6,754 nucleotides of DNA, from the NCBI GenBank assembly GCA_023253495.1, contig JALRGF010000360.1, positions 1 through 6,754 of the forward strand, given 5' to 3'. Position 1 is the stretch's first letter. Each line of letters opens with the position of its first letter. The translations under genes and the position numbers were made by a program. This DNA comes from Verrucomicrobiales bacterium. Lineage in GTDB: Bacteria > Verrucomicrobiota > Verrucomicrobiia > Verrucomicrobiales > V1-33. Shown here one piece after another: positions 1-4,929 of the stretch. The notes under the pieces are model-generated. The model was not told the DNA's origin, ran no database searches, and saw nothing but the letters and a program-made list of their open reading frames with translations.

Positions 1-618
1 GCCTTCCGGATGCAGGCAAGCGTGCCGCAGATCATCGACTTCAAGGACGAGCCGAAGAGCGTGCTCGACTCCTACGGCCCCGATGTCCACCGCCCCGGCA
101 GCTATGCCTTCAACTGCCTGCTCGCCCGGAGGCTCTCGGAGCGGGGTGTGCGGTTCGTGCAGTGCTTCCACATGGGATGGGACCACCACGGCGGCCTGCC
201 CGACGCCCACCGCGGCCAGTGCCGCGATACCGACCAGCCGACCGCCGCCCTCATCACCGACCTCAAACAACGCGGCCTGCTCCAGGACACCCTGGTCGTC
301 TGGGGCGGCGAATTCGGACGCACCATCTACTCCCAGGGCGAACTGACCGAAACCAACTACGGCCGCGACCACCACCCGCGCTGCTTCACCATCTTCATGG
401 CCGGCGGCGGCATCAAACCAGGCATGACCTGGGGCGAAACCGACGACTTCTGCTACAACCTGACCGACCCGGCCCAGGGCGTGCACGTCCACGATCTCAA
501 CGCCACCATCATGCACCTGCTCGGCATCGACCACGAACGCCTGACCTACCGCCACCAGGGCCGCGATTTCCGCCTCACCGACATCCACGGGCAGGTCGTC
601 CGTCCGCTGCTCGCCTGA
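1..618 (+). CDS. DUF1501 domain protein, C-terminal part (5' end outside window)
   Basis: The frame is open from base 1 (Ala-Phe-Arg, then Met at base 10) to TGA at 616-618, giving 205 visible residues. DUF1501 proteins are usually over 400 residues, so roughly half is missing and Met at base 10 is internal, not the start. Visible family landmarks, in codon numbering from base 1, are WDHH at about 60-63, VVWGGEFGRT at about 99-108, GRDHHPR at about 121-127, MAGGGIKPG at about 133-141, and VHDLNATIMHLLGID near 162-176. This C-terminal block of His/Asp/Glu motifs belongs to the alkaline-phosphatase/sulfatase-like fold, and these residues are likely metal ligands by analogy. Family members are typically exported (often Tat) and paired with DUF1549/DUF1553 cytochrome-type genes in Planctomycetota and Verrucomicrobiota; neither signal nor partner can be seen here. 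The substrate is unknown. The family call is firm and the activity is inferred. Confidence 0.9.
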   Translation, partial: AFRMQASVPQIIDFKDEPKSVLDSYGPDVHRPGSYAFNCLLARRLSERGVRFVQCFHMGWDHHGGLPDAHRGQCRDTDQPTAALITDLKQRGLLQDTLVVWGGEFGRTIYSQGELTETNYGRDHHPRCFTIFMAGGGIKPGMTWGETDDFCYNLTDPAQGVHVHDLNATIMHLLGIDHERLTYRHQGRDFRLTDIHGQVVRPLLA

Positions 619-671
619 TCGGCAGCCCGGGACCCACCCCTCCCGCCCACAGCATCAGACGATACCCCGGG

Positions 672-752
672 CAAGGTGGGGCGCCCCCCCTCCGGGCATT
701 GGAGGTGGGGCGGGACCTCCGGGCATTCGAGGTGGGGCGGGACCTCCGGGCA
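672..752. repeat. Three 25-29 bp tandem units with an internal dyad
   Basis: Unit 1 (672-700) is diverged. Units 2 (701-727) and 3 (728-752) are nearly identical over 25 bases. The unit reads GGAGGT, then GGGGCGGG, then ACCTCC, then GGGCATT. The arms GGAGGT (701-706) and ACCTCC (715-720) are perfect inverse complements around an 8-base centre. Unit 3 keeps 5-bp arms (729-733 and 742-746). The same GAGGT-N8-ACCTC layout recurs at 1006-1023 and a partial copy begins at about 1109, so this looks like a small dispersed intergenic repeat family and not a chance duplication. The function is unknown. Confidence 0.8.
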
Positions 753-840
753 CGCCGGCGGTGCGGACGTCTCCGGCCGCAAACTTTCCCGCCTCCTCAA
801 TCCGCATGGCCCGCGGCTCTGCCGGTGCGACGCCCGACCA

Positions 841-905
841 CGCCGGAGCACCACGCCGGAGCGTCGCGCCGGAGCGTCGCGCCGGAGCCACGCGCCGGAG
901 CGCCG
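841..905. repeat. 13-bp tandem repeat, 5 copies
   Basis: Five contiguous 13-bp units begin at 841, 854, 867, 880 and 893. All start with CGCCGGAGC followed by four variable bases (ACCA, GTCG, GTCG, CACG; the fifth unit ends GCCG after CGCCGGAGC is read at the 893 register). Units 2 and 3 are identical. Bases 820-840 look like decayed earlier units. Because 13 is not a multiple of 3, a translated array would change frame at each unit, which argues against it being protein-coding. Confidence 0.85.
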
Positions 906-951
906 CGCTCTGGGCGGCGGTACCCTCACGGCTCGCGCCGCGGGCACGTAC

Positions 952-1092
952 AAAAAAAGCGAAGAACCGGCCGCAGAGCGGACGCGCCCACCGCCGACGC
1001 GCCCGGAGGTCGCGTCTCACCTCGCATGCCCCGCCGCAACGGAGCGCCTCGCATGGCCCACCTCGCATGCTCCGTCTTCGCGTCCTTTTTTT
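952..1092. repeat. Imperfect inverted repeat ending in A7 and T7
   Basis: The left arm is AAAAAAAGCGAAGA (952-965). The right arm is TCTTCGC (1075-1081), then GTCC, then T7 (1086-1092). Seven bases GCGAAGA/TCTTCGC and the A7/T7 tracts are complementary, with GTCC as a 4-base bulge, around a centre of about 109 bases. Read on either strand the structure would end in a U7 tail. It could therefore be a bidirectional terminator, or the terminal repeats of a tiny non-autonomous element; I see no flanking target duplication. The significance is uncertain because homopolymer tracts inflate the match. Confidence 0.4.
981..1069. repeat. Short direct repeats, including GACGCGCCC x2 and CTCGCATG x3
   Basis: GACGCGCCC occurs at 981-989 and 996-1004, a 15-base period. 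CTCGCATG occurs at 1021-1028, 1048-1055 and 1062-1069, with the preceding C or AC partly conserved. Bases 1005-1023 form GGAGGT-N8-ACCTC directly followed by GCATG, which parallels the dyad plus GGGCAT of the units at 672-752. This segment therefore seems to be a decayed relative of that family. No protein or RNA gene is evident. Confidence 0.6.
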
Positions 1093-1205
1093 AAGGCGTG
1101 GGGGCTATGAGGTGCGGGGCGGCCCCGGGGCGAGCGCATTTTTCCGGGCCGACTGGCCCCGCATCTGCTTTCGCACCCACCTGTCCGGAAACCCCTTGAT
1201 GATCC

Positions 1206-2675
1206 ATGTTGTTCCACGAGTACGCGACCGAAGGTTTTTTTGATGAAATGTTCACAGCGGACGGGGAGGTGCGGCCGCAGTACCGGGCGGTGGCGGACGG
1301 GTTGCGCGGGATGGAGAGTGCCGAGTTTCAGCACAAGCAGGAGGCGGTCGAACTCGCCTTCATGCGTGGCGGTGTGACCTTCACGGTGTACAACGACACC
1401 CGGGGGACGGAGCGGATCTTCCCGTTCGACTGCGTGCCGCGGGTCATTTCCGCCGAGGAATGGGACACCGTGGAACGAGGCCTGATCCAGCGGATCACCG
1501 CGCTCAATCTGTTCCTGCACGATATCTACCACGACCAGAAGATCCTCAAAGACCGGATCATTCCGCCGGCCCATGTCCTCAGCGCCCGGCATTTCCGGCG
1601 CGAATTCATGCACTTTCAGGTGCCGCGCGACATCTATGTGCACATCTGCGGCACCGACCTGATCCGCGACCGCGACGGCCGTTACCTCGTGCTCGAGGAC
1701 AACCTGCGCTGCCCGTCCGGCGCCAGTTACATGTTGGAAAACCGCGCTGCCATCAAACGGGCGTTTCCGGAAATGCTGCGGCAGGCGGGCGTGCGGCCGG
1801 TCGATGACTATGCCCAGTCGCTTCTCCGGGCGATGCAGTTCGTGGCGCCGCCCGGGTACCGCGGCGACGACCACCCGACCGTCGTCCTGCTCACCCCGGG
1901 TGTCTTTAACAGTGCGTATTTCGAACACGCGTTCCTCGCCCGCCAGATGGGCATCCCGATTGTCGAAGGCCGGGACCTCGTGGTGCGCGACTTCGCCGTC
2001 TTCATGCGCACCACCCGCGGCCTGGTTCCGGTCGATGTCATCTACCGACGGATCGACGACGATTTCCTCGACCCTTCCGTCTTCCGCGCCGACTCGCTGC
2101 TCGGCGTGCCCGGCCTGGTCAATGCCGCCCGCGCCGGCAATGTCACCCTGGCCAACAGCATCGGCACCGGCGTGGCCGACGACAAATTGATCTACTACCA
2201 CGTCCCCCGCATGATCAAATATTATCTCGGCGAGGACCCGATCCTCGACAGCGTCGACACCTACCTTGCCTCGGAACCGAAGGACCGGGCGTATATCATC
2301 GAGAATCTCGACAAACTGGTCGTCAAATCCGCCAATGAAGCCGGCGGCTACGGCATGCTCATGGGCCCGTGGGCGAGCGCGCGCGAAATCGAGGACTTCC
2401 GCGCCCAGATCCTCGCCAACCCGCGCAACTTCATCGCCCAGCCACCGATCTCGCTGAGCCGCCACCCGACGTGGGTGCCGGAAAACGGTGCGTTCGCCGG
2501 GCGGCACATCGACCTCCGCCCGTACGTCCTCTACGGCGAAAAAATCACCGTCAATCCCGGCGGGCTGACCCGCGTCGCCCTGCGCCCGGGCTCACTGGTC
2601 GTCAATTCCTCCCAGGGCGGTGGCTCCAAGGACACCTGGGTGCTGCGCCCCGCCCGCGAGGAACCCGCCGCCTGA
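1206..2675 (+). CDS. Circularly permuted ATP-grasp type 2 family protein (DUF404/DUF407)
   Basis: This 489-residue protein has the usual length for the family. The start is fixed: an in-frame TGA at 1200-1202 precedes the ATG at 1206, and FFDEMF plus VRPQYR near the N-terminus is where the family normally begins. There is no clear Shine-Dalgarno. Conserved blocks are VLEDNLRCPSGASYMLENR (about 162-180), YHVPRMIKYYLGEDPILDSV (about 335-354), VVKSANEAGGYGMLMGP (372-388, nucleotide-binding Lys374 and the Gly-rich loop), FIAQPPISLS (about 405-414), HIDLRPY (434-440), and PGGLTRVALRPGSLVVNSSQ with GGGSKDTWVL (451-480). ATP-grasp enzymes activate a carboxylate as acyl phosphate and join it to an amine or thiol. 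For this permuted branch, amide or peptide synthesis is a prediction and the substrate is unknown. It leads a co-directional set with the alpha-E gene (119 bases downstream) and a transglutaminase gene. A T7 tract at 1235-1241 sits within its early codons. Confidence 0.95.
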   Translation: MLFHEYATEGFFDEMFTADGEVRPQYRAVADGLRGMESAEFQHKQEAVELAFMRGGVTFTVYNDTRGTERIFPFDCVPRVISAEEWDTVERGLIQRITALNLFLHDIYHDQKILKDRIIPPAHVLSARHFRREFMHFQVPRDIYVHICGTDLIRDRDGRYLVLEDNLRCPSGASYMLENRAAIKRAFPEMLRQAGVRPVDDYAQSLLRAMQFVAPPGYRGDDHPTVVLLTPGVFNSAYFEHAFLARQMGIPIVEGRDLVVRDFAVFMRTTRGLVPVDVIYRRIDDDFLDPSVFRADSLLGVPGLVNAARAGNVTLANSIGTGVADDKLIYYHVPRMIKYYLGEDPILDSVDTYLASEPKDRAYIIENLDKLVVKSANEAGGYGMLMGPWASAREIEDFRAQILANPRNFIAQPPISLSRHPTWVPENGAFAGRHIDLRPYVLYGEKITVNPGGLTRVALRPGSLVVNSSQGGGSKDTWVLRPAREEPAA

Positions 2676-2794
2676 TCACCCGCCCGATTTTCCGCTGACC
2701 CTCGACATCCCACGCCTCGCCCGCCTCGCCTCCACCCCTGCGCTGCTTCCCGCTCCTCCCCGCCACGCGCCCCCCCGTACCCCCGCTCCACGCC

Positions 2795-3883
2795 ATGCCT
2801 GCCGCCACCGCCCCATCGGAAACCGGATCCGCCGCCGCCCGCTCCGCCCCGCCAGCCACCGTGATGCTCTCGCGCGTGGCGTCGTCGCTCTACTGGATGG
2901 GCCGGTACCTCGAACGCGCCGAAAACATCGCCCGCCTGCTCGATGTCAATATCCAGCTGCTCATCGATTTCGGGTCGATCGGCGACCAGGGGATCAAGGA
3001 GCACTGGATCCCGGTGCTGCGGTCGGCCGGAGACGAAGAGCTTTTCTTCCAGTTCTACCCGAAGGCCGACAGCGCCGCGGTCACCGAATTCATGACCTTC
3101 CACCGCGACAATCCCAATTCCGTCTTCAACTGCGTGGGCGCCGCCCGCGAAAACGCCCGTCAGGTGCGCGACCAGATCTCCATGGAAATGTGGGAAGTCC
3201 TCAACGAAGCCCACCTCTTCCTGCAGGCGAAGGACGCCCACCAGGTCTGGCAGGACGGACCCAGCGCGTTCTATGACCAGGTGAAACGCTTTTCCCACCT
3301 CTTCCAGGGGCTGGCTGACTCGACCTTCTCGCGCACCGAGGGGTGGGAATACATCCAGTTCGGCAAATTCCTCGAACGCGCCGACAAAACCACCCGCATC
3401 CTCGATGTGAAATACCACATCCTGCTCCCGCGGGCGACCGACGTCGGCGGTGCCGTCGACACCGCCCAATGGCAGGCGGTCCTCCGCTCGACCAGCGCCC
3501 TCGAAGCCTACCGGCGGTTCTACGTCACGGAAATCCTGCCGCGCAAAGTGGCCGAATTCCTCGTGCTCTCCGACACCTTCCCGCGCTCGCTCCGCTTCTG
3601 CCTGCGCCAGCTTGATGTCTCGCTCGGACACATGGGCGGCGGCCAGCGGCCGGCTGGTCCGGCGGTGGACGACTTTGACCGACTGCGCGCCGGTCTCGAG
3701 CGCCTCACCATCCACGACATCATCGCCGAGGGGCTGCACGAATACCTGCACAACGCCCAGGCGGTCGTCGGCCGCCTCGCCACTCACATCTACGATACCT
3801 TCATGCACCACCCGCCGGTCGACCTCGCCTCGGAAATCCGCTTTCATCAGCAGGAACAACAACAGCAGCAGCAAGGGCTGTAA
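2795..3883 (+). CDS. Alpha-E domain protein (DUF403)
   Basis: This all-helical family is found next to permuted ATP-grasp genes. Its biochemical role is not established; an accessory or second-step role in peptide bond formation is the usual guess. From ATG 2795 it has 362 residues. The family normally opens with MLSRVASSLYWMGRYLERAE, which begins here at residue 24 (ATG 2864, or GTG 2861), so the first 23 Ala/Ser/Pro-rich residues may be untranslated. Neither start has a Shine-Dalgarno. Landmarks are LYWMGRYLERAENIARLLDV (32-51), NSVFNCVGAARENARQVRDQ (108-127), and a second FGKFLERADKTTRILDVKY block (189-207). The two LERA-x4-R-x-LDV blocks look like an internal duplication. The C-terminus ends in HQQE followed by six Gln and Gly-Leu, from CAA/CAG codons. 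TAA is followed directly by TAG in frame. The 119 bases upstream are strongly C-rich and hold no gene. Confidence 0.93.
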   Translation: MPAATAPSETGSAAARSAPPATVMLSRVASSLYWMGRYLERAENIARLLDVNIQLLIDFGSIGDQGIKEHWIPVLRSAGDEELFFQFYPKADSAAVTEFMTFHRDNPNSVFNCVGAARENARQVRDQISMEMWEVLNEAHLFLQAKDAHQVWQDGPSAFYDQVKRFSHLFQGLADSTFSRTEGWEYIQFGKFLERADKTTRILDVKYHILLPRATDVGGAVDTAQWQAVLRSTSALEAYRRFYVTEILPRKVAEFLVLSDTFPRSLRFCLRQLDVSLGHMGGGQRPAGPAVDDFDRLRAGLERLTIHDIIAEGLHEYLHNAQAVVGRLATHIYDTFMHHPPVDLASEIRFHQQEQQQQQQGL

Positions 3884-3889
3884 TAGGCT

Positions 3890-3908
3890 CCAGCGCATTT
3901 CCCGCTGG
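3890..3908 (+). other. Intercistronic hairpin between alpha-E and transglutaminase genes
   Basis: CCAGCG (3890-3895) and CGCTGG (3903-3908) form a perfect 6-bp stem with loop CATTTCC, starting 7 bases after the alpha-E stop. No T-run follows, so it is not an intrinsic terminator. In this GC-rich DNA a stem this size may be chance. Confidence 0.35.
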
Positions 3909-3926
3909 CGGCCGCGTCCGGCCGGC

Positions 3927-3931
3927 GGAGG
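3927..3931 (+). promoter_or_regulatory. Shine-Dalgarno GGAGG deciding the GTG start of the transglutaminase gene
   Basis: GGAGG ends 10 bases before GTG 3942, somewhat long but acceptable spacing. It is the only clear ribosome binding site among the starts in this window and favours GTG 3942 over ATG 3996, which has no such motif. GGCGG (3924-3928) can pair with CCGCC (3937-3941), so the site may lie partly inside a small hairpin abutting the start codon. Confidence 0.55.
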
Positions 3932-3941
3932 CTCCCCCGCC

Positions 3942-4862
3942 GTGAACCCGACCCCCCACCCCACCCCGCTCCCCACGTCGCCGGCCGGTCCGCCGATGGT
4001 GCCGCCCGATACCCGCGGCCGGCGGCTCTCGCTGCGCCACCTCACCCGCTTCGAATACAACGGACCGGTCCAGGACAGCTTCAACGACGTCCGTCTCTGC
4101 CCGGTCAACGACCCGCTGCAGTCGTGCCTGGAATTCTCGCTGCGCCTCGACCCGGCGGTGCCGGTCCACACCTACCATGATTTTTACCTCAACCGCGTCG
4201 ACCACTTTGACCTGCATCACCCGCACGACTGGCTGGAGGTCGAGGCGCGCTCGATCGTGGAAACCCGGCCGGACCCGCGCGGGCCGGTCATCGGTGCCTT
4301 CCCGCCCGCCCTGCTCGACGACCCGCGGCTCGAGGAGAACTACTTCGATTTCCTCGCGGATTCGCACTTTGTCATCCTGGATGCGGAGGTCTGGCGCGAG
4401 GCGATTGATCTGCTGCCTGGCGGTGTGACTGACCTGTGGGCCGACTCGCTGCGGTTCGCCCGCCATTTGTTCCGCAGCTTCACCTATGTGCCGAGCACCA
4501 CCCATGCCGGCACGCGCGTGACCGAGGTGCTGCGCTCGCGGCGCGGCGTCTGCCAGGACTATGCCCACGTCCTGCTCGCGCTCTGCCGGTCCCAGGGGAT
4601 TCCGGCCCGCTATGTCAGCGGGTATTTTTTTGACGCTGACCGCCCGCCCGACCAGCCCGAAGCTTCGCACGCCTGGATCGAGGTGTTTCTTCCCGGTTAC
4701 GGATGGAAAGGGATTGATCCGACCCACGACCGGCTGGCCGACACCCGCTACGTGAAGCTGGCCGTCGGGCGCGACTACGCTGACATCCGGCCGGTCAACG
4801 GGTCGTACCGTGGCCGCGGCACCCGGCAGTTGCTCGTCGAGGTGGCCGTCCGGGAACTCTGA
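3942..4862 (+). CDS. Transglutaminase-like cysteine protease family protein
   Basis: The GTG start gives 306 residues; the alternative ATG 3996 gives 288. GTG is preferred for its GGAGG, although the first 20 or so residues are Pro/Thr-rich and lie outside the domain. A bacterial transglutaminase N-terminal beta domain starts at about residue 27 (LSLRHLTRFEYNGPVQDSF) and runs to about 115. The papain-like core follows, with the catalytic triad visible: Cys204 in RRGVCQDYAHV, His243 in EASHAWIEVFLPGYGW and Asp259 in GIDPTHD. The FTYVPSTTHAGTRVTEVL stretch before Cys204 is also typical. No signal peptide or membrane segment is visible, so it is probably cytoplasmic. Bacterial members are thought to hydrolyse or transfer amide bonds and often sit beside permuted ATP-grasp and alpha-E genes, as here, 58 bases after alpha-E. 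The substrate is unknown. A T7 tract at 4625-4631 encodes part of YFFD. Its stop codon overlaps the T-run of the opposing tolC terminator. Confidence 0.94.
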   Translation: MNPTPHPTPLPTSPAGPPMVPPDTRGRRLSLRHLTRFEYNGPVQDSFNDVRLCPVNDPLQSCLEFSLRLDPAVPVHTYHDFYLNRVDHFDLHHPHDWLEVEARSIVETRPDPRGPVIGAFPPALLDDPRLEENYFDFLADSHFVILDAEVWREAIDLLPGGVTDLWADSLRFARHLFRSFTYVPSTTHAGTRVTEVLRSRRGVCQDYAHVLLALCRSQGIPARYVSGYFFDADRPPDQPEASHAWIEVFLPGYGWKGIDPTHDRLADTRYVKLAVGRDYADIRPVNGSYRGRGTRQLLVEVAVREL

Positions 4863-4883
4863 AAAAACGGCTTCCGAAAAGCC
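4862..4883 (-). terminator. Rho-independent terminator for the tolC-family gene
   Basis: On the minus strand GGCTT, loop TTCGG, AAGCC is followed by G and six T. The stem occupies 4879-4883 and 4869-4873 and the T-run is the complement of A6 at 4862-4867. It lies 47 bases past the tolC stop, the expected position. The T-run reaches the last base of the convergent transglutaminase stop codon. On the plus strand the hairpin lacks a T tail, so it should not terminate that gene. A second GC-only dyad (GCCCGG 4888-4893 / CCGGGC 4905-4910) lies beside it. Confidence 0.75.
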
Positions 4884-4929
4884 CCGCGCCCGGCGTGACG
4901 CTGACCGGGCCGCCCCGGCCAGTGCCAGC

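Larger units (their letters stand above)
619..1205. other. Repeat-rich non-coding island between DUF1501 and ATP-grasp genes
   Basis: This 587-base stretch has no gene I can support. Several frames are open on both strands, but their translations are low-complexity Arg/Ala/Pro/Gly strings that follow the DNA repeats, with no recognisable fold. It contains the 27-bp dyad units (672-752), a 13-bp tandem array (841-905), CTCGCATG repeats (1021-1069), a long inverted repeat ending in A7 and T7 (952-1092), and a small GGGCC-GACT-GGCCC hairpin (1146-1159). A further degenerate GAGGT-led unit lies at about 1109-1130. The ATP-grasp promoter should lie in the last 100 bases or so, but I see no convincing -35/-10 pair. 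No clear T-tailed terminator follows the DUF1501 stop directly. Confidence 0.7.

Noticed and set aside
672..752. Possible CRISPR array
   Set aside because: The 25-29 bp units abut with no unique spacers, and no cas gene is present.
655..1068. 137-residue minus-strand frame and a 144-residue + frame (676-1110) in the repeat island
   Set aside because: Both are Arg/Gly/Pro/Ala low complexity driven by DNA repeats, overlap each other, and lack a ribosome binding site or homology I can recognise.
162..1094. 310-residue + frame crossing the DUF1501 stop into the repeat island
   Set aside because: It is out of frame with the DUF1501 motifs and its second half is a translation of the 27-bp and 13-bp repeats.
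1017..2507. 496-residue open frame on the minus strand
   Set aside because: It lies antisense to the ATP-grasp gene, whose conserved motifs are unmistakable; its translation is Arg/Val/Asp-rich without known motifs, a typical GC-rich shadow.
3450..3941. Extension of the transglutaminase frame upstream into the alpha-E gene
   Set aside because: The frame stays open, but that part is antisignal to the well-conserved alpha-E frame and shows no transglutaminase homology; GTG 3942 with its GGAGG is a better start.
2531..4171. 546-residue open frame on the minus strand
   Set aside because: It spans two genes and their gaps in antisense and has no recognisable domain; long stop-free antisense frames are expected at this GC content.
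4888..4910. GCCCGG/CCGGGC dyad as a terminator for the transglutaminase gene
   Set aside because: The stem is 6 bp with an 11-base loop and no T-run follows on the + strand.
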